Assembly (NCBI GenBank): GCA_009869945.1
Contig: WIXG01000026.1
Coordinates: 310,001 to 374,000, forward strand
DNA length: 64,000 bases
Direction: 5' to 3'
DNA from: Mesaphorura yosii
Lineage: Eukaryota > Arthropoda > Collembola > Poduromorpha > Tullbergiidae
Part shown: positions 1 through 13,623 of the stretch, one piece after another
Position numbering within the stretch: the first letter of the stretch is position 1
Layout: every line of letters starts with the position of its first letter
Program-made: the position numbers and the translations under genes
Notes under the pieces: model-generated
The model's database searches: none
What the model was told of the DNA's origin: nothing
Seen by the model: the letters and a program-made list of their open reading frames with translations, nothing else

Positions 1-998
1 TACGACGTCAAGTGGATGAAATGAATGCAGCAGTGTCACAGAGGCGGTCAAACCTGACGTTGAAACAATTGACCAATTTGCATGCGCTAAATGCCTCGCA
101 CGTACAGATTCTGAAAAGGCCAAACGTTAAAATTTAAGTGGATAGGGCCGAATGATGAAGTCAGAGATCCTTTGCTGACTTCACGTTGGCGAGAATACGG
201 CAGTGACAGAAAGAGCTGAATGCGCAATGGAATTGCAAAAGCAGGTATCCGAGGAGCAGATGGCCTGTTAGACAGAACAACTTTTTCGCGCCCACTTGTT
301 GGATTGTAGCACAAATACGCCTCTGTCAATTCTCGACTTTCCACTATCTAGCGCTCCATACAAGTTGCGTTTGGGGCGGTGCGAATTCTTCTGCGTTATA
401 GCGTGCCCCGAGAAACGTAGAATTTGCAAAGTCTATAAAGACAGAGTTCCCTCCGCGGAGTGCTCATCGCTCTTCAATCACTCCGTCTTTAACTTTCGAG
501 TTGCTGACTTCAACTCTGTTTTGTCAGGGAAGCGGCCTCAAAGGAATCAGCACTGGAAGCCAGTTCGACCAGAAAGAGGATTCGGAAGGGTTGAACTCAT
601 TTCGTGGTTGTCGCTCTTTCTTTCTTGTTTTTGCAATTAGTGCTCTTGTCTTCAGAAATTACTAGCCGCAACCGTACAACTTGTCGGTAAGGAAAACTTG
701 TCTGACGACATTCTATTCACGCCTGCATGAGTCAGTGCAAAGAGTCGAGAAAAATATCAACTAATTCGCCTCATCTCTCATTAATTTTAGCAATCGCTTC
801 CCATTTTAGCTTTCTCTTCTGAGATTCTTCTCCGAGTTGCCAACACTTTCTCGACGAAGTAGGGCCACGTCGTGCAGGACACGAAACGTCTCAACTTGCC
901 CACTTGCAGCAAAAGCACAGAGCAGCATCTAGTTTCCCATCCTAATTATAGCTTGCTCGTCACATATAACCCCAGCTTGGCCGAATTCTCACTTAACA
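1..998. other. Upstream region of the neuropeptide-like gene
   Basis: No coding region is supported here. Short open frames on both strands lack recognisable protein features. The stretch presumably contains the promoter and 5' untranslated region of the gene whose ATG is at 999. I could not place a transcription start; a CTATAAAG string near 433 is the only TATA-like element I noted, and it is too far from the ATG to be assigned without transcript data. Confidence 0.4.
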
Positions 999-3900
999 AT
1001 GGTTAACATCCAAATCCTGGTAAGTCCTGTTACTATTTCAGTCCATACTTTCGTTCGATTTTGTATTGCTCCGTTTCTCATTCTCACGTCATCAACTTAC
1101 GATTAAAGTGGCCTGTGATAGATTCACCATATGTTCACATCTGCGGGCATATTATCACGCAATCAATTTGGGGACACGTCAATCATAATTAGAAATATAA
1201 AGTTTGCTGAAAATTGAAGCCTAATTGTGTTCTGAACTCTCCTTTGGCATACAAGCGAAGGTCATAAATTAAGGCGTTGATCAAATATTTACTCTTAATT
1301 TTATGGATCAAAGTTTATCGCACAAATGAGAAACTCGGCTTACACGCGAGGAAAAAGGTGAACTGATGGCAGAAATACTAGTAGACTGAAAGTTTATCGC
1401 GCGCGAGGACGATCATAATATGGACATTAACTTAGTTGGCATGATTTGTGTGTATTTTACGCTTAATTTGTGTAAACAAATTTGGTTCCAAGAATTAGGA
1501 AATTCTGTTGCGCGGATGGGTAAAGTTGGCATTTCCTACGGATTGTCTCTATTTGCCTCAATTAATCCTTCTGAAAGCTAAACCACTACGTTACCCGATT
1601 ACTCAATAGTTTATACCCACGTCAGAATTTGAAATGGAGTCACTATGTTCCCTGGCATAGTAAAAGCTTAGTTCTGGTTCCATAAAATTAATATTTACCA
1701 GTTGCGTCAATTATTAATGAACTGTTATGATAGAAATAATGCAATTTCACTATATTGTGGGTTTGGGTTTAGCCTGGCTATAAAATAACATTTGGCGTGT
1801 TATTTGGGCCGGAAACACTCCAAAGTGCTGCGCGTCTGTCAATGCTCGCAAGAGAAATGCGATGAAAGTCGACTTCACTTGAATTTCTGTTCGGCGTGTC
1901 AATTCATGTATGCATGTGCACTCGCACAAAGGAAACGAATATTGAGTGAATGAGAATGATCACAAAACCTGTCACCTTCGTTTTATTTCCAATCAAACGA
2001 CTCTCGTCCCACGAATTTATCAAGAATGTTTTTCCAAGTATCTTAATGCAACAGAGAATGACGCGTGTTCATGTTATAGAGTATACATTATTAAACTAGA
2101 CACACATGCGTAAGAAAAGGCGATCAGACCTCTTGAGACAATTTTTCTTTGCACGCGAGTATGAGCCGAGAGTAAAAGGCGCATGCTGAATCTAAAACTC
2201 TGCTTTCTAAAGAGAAGTATTTCATAATGCCGCAATTGCACAGCTACTTCCCTTGCAAATTACGTTCATTCAGAATTAAAATTCGGGACACCATTCCAAT
2301 TAATTCCGTGTCGGATTATGCTTCTGCTCTTTTTTGTACTGTGGGTCACAATTATTGTATTGATGGCAGACAAGCGATGGCTTCATTATTTTCGTTGTAC
2401 CTGTTGCACTTAAGAAACGCTTTTTACATTTGGTAGGGAATTTCAATTTAATACAGTGTAGCAATTATATGAATTGACAGTGTTAAGCAGATGTACATTT
2501 TTGGAAATTCAATTTGTCAAGCGATTCATTCGTTCCGGGTAATTTGCTTCTGTGTTTATTTTGCACCTGTACTCGAATAAGCGGCTTTTAGTCTGATGAA
2601 GCAATAAAAGTAAGAGTGTTCAAGTGGGCGAACCGATTCGGTCTTTTCTCCCATTTAGTCCGTATTTGAAATTTTCATTTTCAAGTGAGTCGATCTCCAA
2701 ATTGAAGCGAATTGGTAGAACGAGACGGAGAAGCTATTCAAAATTCATGAATGAATTCAGAACTCAGACAGCTATGTGAATAGAATGAAGTTTGTGAGAT
2801 GCTCAACCGAAAAGATTATCTTCGACTGAGAGAAAGAGAATGCAAAAATTCAGCCACTGACGACTGATCAATTCAGCGGGAATTAAACCGACCGTGGGTA
2901 TTCTAGTTCGCGAAGGGTGAATTCGTGCTACTTTTAGAGTCTTTTATATCATACAAGGAAAAATTTGCTGTGACAAATTTGAACTTAACCGACGAACCGC
3001 CCAGATCACGTAAATAGAAGGCGAAGGACGGACGTCATCGTCAGATTATCATGTCAGTCATGAACTCCATAACCACTGCCTCGTGTCGACTGAACTACTT
3101 AGAAATTCTGGCTTTTATGGAATGAAAACTTTTGCACATTTAAATAACTAACACTGTAATATGAAGCAGAGTGGAGTCGGAAAGAATTGCTTTCGCAGAA
3201 TTGTGCCCGGAATAAAACACGGGTATCTTGAAAATGAAAACACGCTGATGAAAAACGGCCATATGCGCTGCATGGTAAGTTGAATTGCTGTTGCGGTTTA
3301 TAATGTCGGACGAACAATGCTAAAATTGGCATTTATCCAATTATTGGCAATGTGAAAGAAATGTGAAATTGAAAATGGTACATGCTGTTTTTAAGTTCGA
3401 TTACAATAAAACGTTGTGACATGCATGATTTAATAAAGGGCGACACTTTAATAATTTTTATTGAATAACTAAACTAGACACTATTGTCGGAAGCTAAGGA
3501 CATACGAAAATGCAGGCTTATTGCGAATTTTGACAAGGGATTAGTAGTGCGCCCTCTTATGACCTTGCCGAAGTGCGAAAATTGCCGACACATGTGGATG
3601 AAATGCGGATAGAAGAGGCAGAAATATAGTTTCACATTGCCCCAGATATCTAAAGTAACGTGTAAGCGTAGCGGGGTATCATGTCACAAAGCTAACTCCA
3701 ATTTGAAAGCCGACAATACAATGAAGACTCTGCTAGAGCTGAAGTTGCACACGGTAACTTCTTCCTGCAGGAGTGTGTACGCGTGACATAGGAAATTTGC
3801 AACGAAGTTTGCGTGAACTCATATCGAATATTTGACGAAAACAACTATACAAATAGTCAAGGTTTAAATAATGAAACAGTAAATTGCGACTTTATATAAT

Positions 3901-6900
3901 GGCTATTCGTCGATCCAATTTCGTGCACCAGAAACTAAATTTCGGTTGCTTGAAGGTACATATCATTTTTATAGTATAAAATATTCATTCGGTGCCGTCC
4001 AGGAGTCGCCCGGTCCACCCGAGCCTAAGTTTAAATTGGAATAGTGACTGCTTAACCTTTGCCGCCCAAATACGTCCGACTGACGCCTACACCCTTTCCT
4101 CTTTGATTAATGCTTCTTGCATCCTTCAGTGACAAGTGACAGGTTGATGTCGACCTTTACTGAATTCGAAAATAATTGCATAAAAAGGCAGAAAATGTGT
4201 CATAATTCCGTCATTTCGTTGTCCAGGAAGAAGTATTTGCAACATTTATTCTAAGAAGTACACAAAATTGTCCAATATAGTTTTCATTTATAGATTGTAA
4301 GGGTGAGGCTTTTGTCATTAGGAAGAACTAAGCAGAAATATTTGCCCGTAGCGCATACAGAAAAGTTGTCTTTGATGTAAAAAGTAAACAATTGTCAGTT
4401 TTTTTCTTGGTGGATGATCAATTCAATTAAGTAGTGCTCATTGAAGCCAGTGTCAGTGAGATTCACAACCCTACTGCGACTTTTATGACACATTATAATC
4501 CCGCGACGGTGCCATTGTGCGGTGATAGTAAAAAACCATACTTTCAGTTCCACAGAAAATTCGAGCGACATATGACTTCAAGTTCGATTCGGTTAGACAA
4601 AGTTGACATTTTAAAAGCCTTTGAGAAGATGTTTGCATTTGTGACAAGAATACAATAGCGCTTTTTGCCGGGAGAAAAACACAAATCACGAATCGCGAGA
4701 GGTTATACATTGTCGATTATTATTCAGTGAATACCGTTCTTTCATTCGAGCGATTGTAAATATTTCTTCGAACCTAAGATGGGTATGTTTTCGTTCAAAG
4801 TATCCTGGACTTATCAATATGAATGTCCGAACGAAATAAGTCCATTCATTTTTGAAACAGAGGTTCTAATCATTCCGCGATCAATAATCGAAATTGTCCC
4901 ACTTCCTCCCGTTTCTTTGAACGCTAATAGTGCGGTCTATTTTTCTAGCTATCACGGAAGTTAGGCGAACTTATGAGTCACGAGCTTGTTCTAACACTGC
5001 TTGACAATCACAATATTCAATGCTGAAAATGTCATTAATTTGGGAGATTGCTTCCGCACTTCGCTTCCCACTCTCATAAAAGTTGTAAATTCGTGGCAAA
5101 CTCAAAGCAGGCGAAGGTGTCACAACTTTTCTATCGACAAGAGCATCGATCATATTCAGTCATATATTTAATTGGCAATTTGTCAAATTTTATGTGGTAA
5201 AGTCGGCCCACTTTCAACATTCTATGCTTCTAGGCGGGCAACAACATTTGGGGTAAAGTGAGATGCGACGTACTGCACCGCGCCGAAAGAAACCTGGAAG
5301 TTGAAGTTTTAATAGTTTTACCCATGGAGAATGAATGACGCTTACCTACTTAGAAGTCGTTTATGACGTGTGACTAAGACCGAAAGATTAATAATGAAAT
5401 TTACAGTAAATTTGGGAAACCACAAGCCATTAACATGTATTATCATCTCTCTTATTTCACCAAATGTCCAATTTAGCGTTTGGATAGACTAACAAATGAA
5501 CGTTTTGCGCGTCTTCGAATTTCTCTCCATAAGTGCATAAATGTGTCTTCACATGCATTTATGCTAGGAAGACGTGGCACCACAGCCGCAAGGGAAAGCA
5601 AACAGCAGGAGGCTGGGCCAGATGCATAAATACATAATAACAACGTAAAAGCTGTAACCACGAAAAATACAAACTTTGCCAAGTAAGCCTGCGCTTTTCT
5701 TTCGGAGTCCTTTCTCTGCATAATCCTAATGGTGGATAAGGAGGATTATAATTGATGGATGGCTGGCCAAGAAGCAAAACACTATTCAGCACAGTTTATT
5801 AACTCATTCATTACAATTTATTAACCCTGCCTTATCGCTCTGACGATGGTCTTCCTTTGATCGCCACAGACAATGACGCGCAGCAAATTAGCTTTCTTGC
5901 TGAAAGCTAGGGATTAATTACGGATCATTCTAAATATGCGGGAGATGAACTTTGTAACTTGAATGGAGTTTACAGTTTTTGTTCATGGTTTCATGACTAA
6001 ATGCAAATCAATTACACATAGTCCTGAAGGGGCGAAAACCTCAGCCCGGTAATGTCGGGTTACAAAGTTTTATTCAACTCATAATTAAACCTAGCAGTTG
6101 GGCGCGGTGGAACCGCGGCACTGCACGTTAAAATGCTGAGGTAACTAATTTGACGTTAGAAATGTGAAGGGAATTACGCTAAGTCATAATTGTAACCGGA
6201 AATTACAAAGAACTTATCAACCAGATTTTATGCATGCTCCGTGGGTGTCTGGAATGCATCAGAATTTCTCGTGCACACTCTAACTATGCAAACTAACATT
6301 TTTAAATGAAGTCGGCGTCGGGCCCCGAAATTTGTAACACAATTAGTGGTACCACATTTCAATAGCTTGGTTATATTGCATGACATTTGAAGCACGTCAT
6401 TCTAGAACGTGATCTTGAACGACGTCACAACCCATGCGAATCCATGAATGAGAATATTGCCAATTGTTCTCTGATGACTAGGCATTAGCCAGGAGGACAA
6501 TCTCTGGTCAGAATATTAATGAACGAAACATTTTGGTGAGGCAAAGTGAAATGAGTATTCACACCTTTATTTTGTTTTCGGGAAAAAGTTTAGTTAGACT
6601 TATTTACGAATGCAATAGTTTAGTTTGAATTGCGACAAACTTTCTTTCCCTGTCACATTACAGGCGTCACAGAGGTTGTCTGCTTTTCTTATGTTCGTAG
6701 AGGCTAATGTAATTAAAACACTACAACTGAAGAAAGAAACAGAATCTCTTGAATGCAAATTTCGCAAACATTCTTCATTGCACATTCGAAGCACTTATTC
6801 TGCATCTTAATTGACGATCAACGCCACGCGTGCTCATTTCGAGAATGCTAAAGACTATCGTCAAATCCCAAGTGCGTTTGTTCCGTTTCATGTTATTCAT

Positions 6901-8675
6901 TTGCATTCACTATGGCATTTCCGTTTTCCACTATAAAGAAAGCCGTTCAGTGATGGAGAAACAAGAACTTTCTAGATTTCAGCACAAAGCATTGGTCATT
7001 GTTACACGTGTCACATTATAAATACATTCATATCGAAGGTCGTAGAATGAAGAATAACATTTGTGATTTGAATATTCATTTTGTTATTGATACAGACATG
7101 TTTGCTCTGCCTTTGTATCTGGGAAAGTGCTCAGCATGTTGCGGGCGAGCCCTTGCCAGCAACCCAAATGCACGACCAGTCATCGCCAGCATCCAAGAGC
7201 TCCGGCGCTGGACGCTCAGGCGAAAGAGATCTCAGTCACTTGACAAAACAACAACCCTCTTCACTGTCTGACGGAAGCGACGAAGAGTACACATCGGCGG
7301 TCGGGTTTGGTGAAGCGTTTTCAAACTATTTGCCTAACCTTCGCTCTGCATATATGAACATGTACCCGAAAGGTAATGTCCACACACGTTTACTTTAGTG
7401 TTGTTATTCAGCGCGTCATAAAGCCGACGGACGTCAGCGTCAGTCCAGAGTCTGAAATGAGAGGACTCTGAACAGATCGTGTTTTATGGAAATTTAATTA
7501 GAATCTGAACAAGTTTAAGAATAATATTATTGCATTGATTCCTTCTACTGCTTGTCTCTCCCAAGCCATAAAGTCAAATCATGAGAAAAATCGAAGGTTC
7601 GGCATCGGCTATCAACAAATGAGACCCACACCAGTTCAGTTTGTTTTGAACTTACTTGGTGCAATTGGAGAGGAAGTTTGAAGTTAAAGAAAGCCTCTGA
7701 AAAATTACACGAAGTCGAATGAATGAATTCCTACCAGCTTGAATTATTCAAGATTCTTCTGCTTGGAAGAAATGATTAAGTTTTTCGCTTGATGTAATTT
7801 AATTGTTCTTTATGTTTTTATTTCTTCTAAAACAAACTGCTGAAAAGGGCTCACTCATGCGTTAATTCCTTTCCTTTGCGTCTTCATCCCGTCTCGCCAT
7901 GTATGTTATGTGCTACACAGCAGATCGGTTTGAGGATTTGATTTAGTACGGAATAAAAAATACGCGTTTCACAAGAAGTTGTCTAGGCCTCAGGAATATC
8001 TATTTATTTAGCCACCAGGAACTTGGTCTAGAAAAGCCTCCACGTTGTACGCTTGTACCCACACACGAAATTACACAGAAGTTGATAGAAGACAAGCAAA
8101 CGTTTCGGATAAAGACTGTAGTTTAACACTTGTTAACAGGCTCGGCGTTTGAGGAGTCACCGCCCCCAAAACAGATGGCTGCTATCCGAACAACGAGAAT
8201 TAAGAGGACCCCAACTGGCTTCACGGCCAGGGGATTCCACGAGGGAGCCTTCGACAGAGATTTTGGTCACTTCTCTCCGGTAAAGAGGACGCATAAAAGG
8301 AAACCCGAAGCTGATTCATCAGGATTTTACGGAGATACATTTAGCAATGGATTCGGTGAATTTGAAACGATGAAGAGACTTGCCCCACAAATGGTATGGG
8401 TATAAAAATTGGCGCATAAATGGGCTTTCTCTAACGCTTGCGCTTTTGGACAGTCTGAGCTGGAACTGGCAGAGGTTTTGAAGCGAAAGCCGATGGGAGC
8501 ATCTGGATTTCACAGTGACACTTTCAGCAATGGCTTTGGAGATTTCGACACGATGAAGAGACACTATCCGTACAACAACTGGCTTGAAAAAGTCAAGAAG
8601 AATCAAGAAATGACAAAATCGGGATTTTATGGTGATGTCTTTAACGGTGGTTTCGGCGAGTTCAATCCAATGTAA
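999..8675 (+). CDS. Secreted multi-peptide neuropeptide-like precursor
   Basis: Exons 999-1019, 7096-7372, 8140-8393 and 8454-8675 join in frame to 257 aa. The product starts MVNIQILTCLLCLCIWESAQ, a classic signal peptide split by the first intron after residue 7. The mature part is cut up by dibasic sites (several KR or KRK, plus KK). Between them lie related peptides containing GFYGDTFSNGFGEF, GFHSDTFSNGFGDF and, at the very C terminus, GFYGDVFNGGFGEF. More divergent relatives are GFHEGAFDRDFGHF and, nearer the N terminus, GFGEAFSNYLPNL. Repeat copies separated by KR after a signal peptide are the hallmark of a neuropeptide prohormone. No copy has a Gly before its KR, so the peptides are probably not amidated. 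The repeats end in GFGxF, loosely like pedal peptide/orcokinin repeats, but the FDxI core of those families is absent, so I do not assign a family. The 6 kb first intron is large for this window. Confidence 0.8.
1020..7095 (+). other. Large first intron of the neuropeptide-like gene
   Basis: The GT at 1020 and the AG at 7094-7095 bound a 6.1 kb AT-rich intron between the first seven codons and the rest of the signal peptide. I see no recognisable gene, transposon or tandem array inside. Small open frames, for example around 2227-2436, 4434-4658 and 6600-7020, have no supporting features. Its size suggests regulatory content, but that is inference. Confidence 0.55.
7373..8139 (+). other. Second intron of the neuropeptide-like gene
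   Basis: A 767 bp intron lying between the N-terminal spacer exon and the first KR-flanked peptide exon. It is AT-rich and I see nothing else in it. Confidence 0.6.
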
Positions 8676-9162
8676 TTTTTTTGATTTTGTGGGAACCTAT
8701 TTAATTATAAAACTACTTGAGATAATTAGCAATCAACGCGTCTCAAATTTCAGTAGTGTGCAAATTGTAGAGTGTAAATTAAATTGATATTTTCTTCTTG
8801 GTGAATTATCGTTTATTACGTGATCAATTTGTCTGCTTAAAATCGCCATGAAGTAGCAAGGTAGCTCTCAATGATAGTAACCCCTTGATCTACAACTAAA
8901 CGTGTGCTACGTTAATTTTATTTTGTAACTTAATACAATATAGACCATAAAATCTGAAGAGGAAAAATTTACTAGAAATGAATGTAGAAGTTAGACAATT
9001 AGTACACGTATATGAACATTGTAGGATAGCATGTTTGAGTACCTCTTAAAAGATAAAAACGCATGCGTGCTATTTTCATGGAATTAATCCATATCTAATT
9101 ACTAAACAGTCAAAGTGTAGAAAGTAAAACGTAGTGAGTCGTGCTAATTCTAGAAGTAGAAG
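8676..9162. other. Convergent intergenic region
   Basis: Spacer between the stop of the neuropeptide-like gene (+) and the stop of Ctr9 (-), expected to hold both 3' untranslated regions. It is AT-rich, with no coding signal. Confidence 0.5.
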
Positions 9163-12100
9163 TTAGTCATTAGTTCTCTTGGACTCGTCGGATGATGAGT
9201 GAGCTCTGTCGTTCTCTTCACCGTCGCTCCCGTCACCTTGTCTAGAATATTTAGATAATACTTTAAATCCACTTTAAATTCCAACGTATTGCCCATAATT
9301 ATTTCTTTTAGTCAAAATAAATACCTGTCAATGATTTTACTTTTCTGTTCGTCAGAATGCTCATTCTCACTGTCTGAACTTGAAAGAACCTTCTTGCGCT
9401 TCTTGTTTCCAGAGGATGATCCAGAATCTGACCGTGCTCTGCCGACTCTGGTCGCAGTAACACTACCGCCTTCTCCTTCGCTCCCACTCCTGTGTCTAAC
9501 GTAAATGGAATATTGAAATTAATACACACACTAACACAATGAAAGAATAAAGCTACAAACCTTTGGCTTCCTTCGTTATCAGAGTAGTCACTTCCAGAGC
9601 TTGAAACGGTCCCTTTCTTCCTTTTAGTGTCCCGAGCTTTTTCAGTGTCTGATTGATCAGATGACGAAATTCTTCCACCACCCCCGCCACCACCCTCTTC
9701 TTCACTCCCACTTCCCGTTCTAGGTGACATACGAATTAATTTTTCGAATACAATTATATGATTTGGCACTAGAAACATACTTATCGGTGGGCTTGTCTCC
9801 TTCTTCGTCCGAGGAGCTGTCTGACGACGAAATAGTCTCTTTAGAAACAATCTTGCGCCGCTGTTTTGCCGTGAGGCCATCATCTCCTTCATCTCTGGAC
9901 TTCCTACCCCGACCACGACCACCTTCTCTTCTCTGACGAGTGCCTCTTCTTCTTCGGCTTCCTTCCTCGCCCTCTCTTCGCACGCGTTTCTTCCTCGGTC
10001 TAGGCTCAACGTTTTCATCACCGCTGGGTATGGAGCCATCTGAAATGTACTCGTCGCCTTTCCTGCCACGTTTTTTTGTTGGCTTTTCTGGTGGTGTTTC
10101 CAAGAACAGTAGCGCATTCTTCTTTTGCTCTTTGAATTCTTCACGTTTGCGAAGCATTTCTTCAATTTGCTTCTTTTTGATTTCTTCCAATTTTTTCTAC
10201 ATTCAAATATAACGGTATTAGATCTGAATGGATTTAAAAGGAGTAACTGTAGTTTAGTTTTTTACCAGTTCTTGAATCTGTTGAGCTCTCAGGGCTTCTC
10301 GTTCTTCCTCTTGTCTTCTGCGGAAGTTGCGTTCTTCTTCATCTACCTTTCGGGCTCTTGCCACGTGGTATTGAGCCTGAGAGAGCAGATCTTGACACTG
10401 TCTTGCCTCAGCAGATGCCAGGTGAGGGTCATACTTGGCTTTGTCAGCTGTGGTGGCAAGAAATTGGAAGTACGTGTGAGCCAATGTCAAATCGTGCACA
10501 GCTGATAATACCATCTGAAGGTTTGACTTGTCGTCTCTGAGAATTTGAATTGCTAATTTTTGTAGAATGAGTGCCAGATTGTACAGAATGACGGTTTCAG
10601 TCGGCGCAACTCTTCTTGCCTTCAAACAATAAGAAGTTATAAGAGCTGTGACGCAACTCAACTGCAACCCAAACTATGGGATATACCTTCAGCAATGCGA
10701 GTTTCGCTTCCCTCAATTTTCCATTTTTATAGTGGGCTCGAGCCAAATACTGAAGAATGTCGATTGAGTGATGTTTGTAGAACTTCTTCATACAGTTCTC
10801 GTACTGTAGAAAGCAAAATTAAACAAAAAGAAATGAAAAATCCGCACCAAATTCCTGGAAACGTTTCACGAACCATTTGAACGGCGCTAACATATTGCCT
10901 CTGCTCAACGTAGATGTGGGCGATGTTGAGCCAAACATCCGAAAAATCTGCAGTTGCCTCTCGAACTTGAGCAAACACATCTCGGGCTTCGTTGATGTAG
11001 CCCTTGTGGGCCAAAATGGCGCCAACACCATTTGCCGCCCAAATATTTCTTGGGTCATTTCTTAACACCTGAAAGTATAAATGGGTGATAATTTCAATAC
11101 GTTTGATTACTAAAAGAAGACTCTAATTAAGTCTCACCTGCTTGTAAATTGTGAGTGCCCTCTCCTGATGTCGTTTTTCCTTTTCTTTATCCTTTTCCGA
11201 CAAATGAAGAGTGTGCAGCCAGACGTTGGCTAATGCGATCATTGAGTAAGCGTCATTAGCTGTTGCCGGATTCTGGGAATGTAAAATTAAGTTGAAACAT
11301 TGAAAGAATCAGAATTGAAAAGACACTGAGGAACTTTTGACCTACATTTATAATTCGCTCGAACTTTTTCTGGCCGGGTTGCCATTCATTCTTCGAGAAA
11401 TGGAGGTTACCAATTAAAGTCCATGCATCTGGGTGTTCATTGTTTAATTGCAAGGCATCTTTGAACCAATCAGACGCTTCATAAATCTGTCCTCTGTCAC
11501 GGGCCATACAACCAAGGCGCAAGTAACCTTCAGGTACCATCGAGAATGTCAAACACAAATAAAAATATATATGCTGCATGTCCATACTTACAATCCACGT
11601 AGTTTGGATGCTGTTTAAGAATATTTTTGTAAATAGTTTCAGCCTCATCATAGTTGCAAAACGCTTCTTGAAGTCTTGCCAAATTATAGCAAGCGCTGAC
11701 GTGCATTGATCCGAAAAATACAGTATCATCCGTTGATGCTGAAGTACGGAATTCCGATCGAGCTCGGCGCAGGGTTTCTTCAAAGTAGTGTTTCGAATCG
11801 TCATAGTTGCCCAATCTATACAATGAAAATTATTAGTAATTTTCCCTTATTCTAAAGGTCAATACCTTGAAATAAGCAAAGGATTACTTGTAGTAAAGAG
11901 ATGCAACATTGTTAAAAATTTCGGCAGGGACTGGAATTTTCACGTTCTCGTTAAAGAGCTTGATCGTCGTCATGTAGCATTTCAAAGCTTCGGCGGGCTC
12001 GTTTTGTTCCAAAATTTGGGCCAAGTCAACCCACGCTTCTACATCCTCTGATTGGCGAGCGGTAACTTTTCTTAAGTACTCCTTGGCTGCATCCCTCTTG

Positions 12101-13623
12101 TATTGACTATACGAGCTAGCATACAGTGACCCAAGAATCTTCATGGACTCGTAATTTTCAGGCTCAACCTTGAGTACTTTCTCGAAACATTGTGCGGCCT
12201 GTAAACGAAAAGAGAACCAATTAACAAGGCATTGGATCATTTCCTCTCACCTGAACATTTACTTAATCTTACATTTTCGAAATCGTTTCTGTAAATGTAC
12301 ATTTGTCCCAATCCAAAATTAGGCAGAACAAATCCAGGCGTTGCAAATTGCGTTGCTTGATAATAATATTGAAATGCTTGGTCGTGGTCTCCCTGAAATT
12401 AAATAGTCCAATTAGATTGTGATTAACTTCCTCATTTCTTCAAACTTACTTGAATGTGGAAGGATCTTGCCAATTGGAAACAACTCTCGGCCCGCATTCC
12501 TTCATTTTCAGTGTTGTGGAAGGCATGAAGAGCCAAGTGACGCACCTTCTGGAAATCCTTCTTGAAGAAGAAATGGTTGGCTAAGTGATTTAGTGTCATT
12601 GGGTTGGTTGCGTCAATGGTGTACGCCCTTGAAAGCAATTGGACACCTCTTTTCGTTGCCTCCTTGGACTTCATGTTCATGTAATGAACCGCCATTCCGA
12701 CCAGAGCCGTGACGCATTTGGGATTCATTTCCAGGGCACGCAGAAACGCAAGCTCAGCCTTTTCCTTCTGTCCCAACTTCAATAGACAGAGGCCTAGGCC
12801 AACTCTCACGTCTGCTGTTGATATAGGATTAGTTCGAAGTGCTTTTCTATAGAACGCCAAGGCGCCTCGGTAATCCTAATAAACATAAGAAGCCAAATAA
12901 TTCACTGATACTAATAATTAAGGTCAAATGATCACTTACTTTCTTATTGAAGGCAATGCAGGCTTTGCCAAGCAAGGCTGGAATACATGCAGGAGTACCT
13001 CCTAGGACGAAGTTGAACTGAGAGTCCGCCTGTTCCATCTTGTCACCTTCGAGTAGAATAAAGTACGCTCTTCCAAGCAAATGGTTCTGCTCGTACATGA
13101 TGATCTTGTCCGCCGCGGCGTAGAGAATCGTTGCTTTCAGAAACAATTCCTTCTTCTTCATCTTGGATCGTTCCTTATTCGCTAATTTTGCATAGTACGC
13201 AGCTAAGCTGTCAAGGACCTTCATTTGGTCTTTTTCATTGTCTTTGTAGTCAGTGTTTGCATCCGTTTTAGCACTTTCCAGGAGGAGAAAATAATCATCA
13301 TGTCGCCCCTGACGGTAGTACTCAATCTAATAAATCATAGAAATTGGTCACGTCAATAAGCATTGTCTCGCTTGGCTTAGATATTTCAGTAAAGTCTTAC
13401 GGCAACGTTGAACCATACTCCAAGTTCGGCATTTTCTTGCCTAAGAATGCTGAGGATTTCCTCAGCATCGGGTAGTTGTGTCACATCTAGTTCAATAACC
13501 TATCCAGCAAATACATCTTAGCTTAGTGGACTTTAGGATAATGAAGTGACATTGGCAACAGGATTTTACCTCATCAGTATCCTTCAGGGGAATATCCACA
13601 GTTCCGGTGATTGGAGGATTCAT
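9163..13623 (-). CDS. Ctr9: Ctr9, TPR scaffold subunit of the Paf1 complex
   Basis: Sixteen exons on the minus strand, in transcript order: 13623-13570, 13499-13401, 13326-12940, 12875-12450, 12392-12273, 12198-11888, 11815-11592, 11527-11346, 11272-11138, 11068-10874, 10803-10687, 10619-10266, 10196-9781, 9719-9561, 9489-9325 and 9241-9163. They join to 1140 aa, close to the usual length of the family. Residues from about 45 to 800 are tandem TPR helices (for example [20 protein letters not shown] and [20 protein letters not shown]). The last ~270 residues are a charged Lys/Arg/Glu/Ser tail with acidic serine clusters ([12 protein letters not shown]), as in metazoan Ctr9. The family acts in the nucleus, holding Paf1C together during RNA polymerase II elongation and histone modification. 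The start is [20 protein letters not shown], which matches the conserved N terminus of Ctr9 (a short leader followed by IPL...VIEL). The final donor-acceptor pairs all keep phase, so the gene looks intact. Confidence 0.97.

Noticed and set aside
9308..10165. 285-codon minus-strand frame over the Ctr9 3' end
   Set aside because: It runs through Ctr9 introns and the wrong frame of the Lys/Arg/Glu-rich tail; the spliced Ctr9 frame explains the region.
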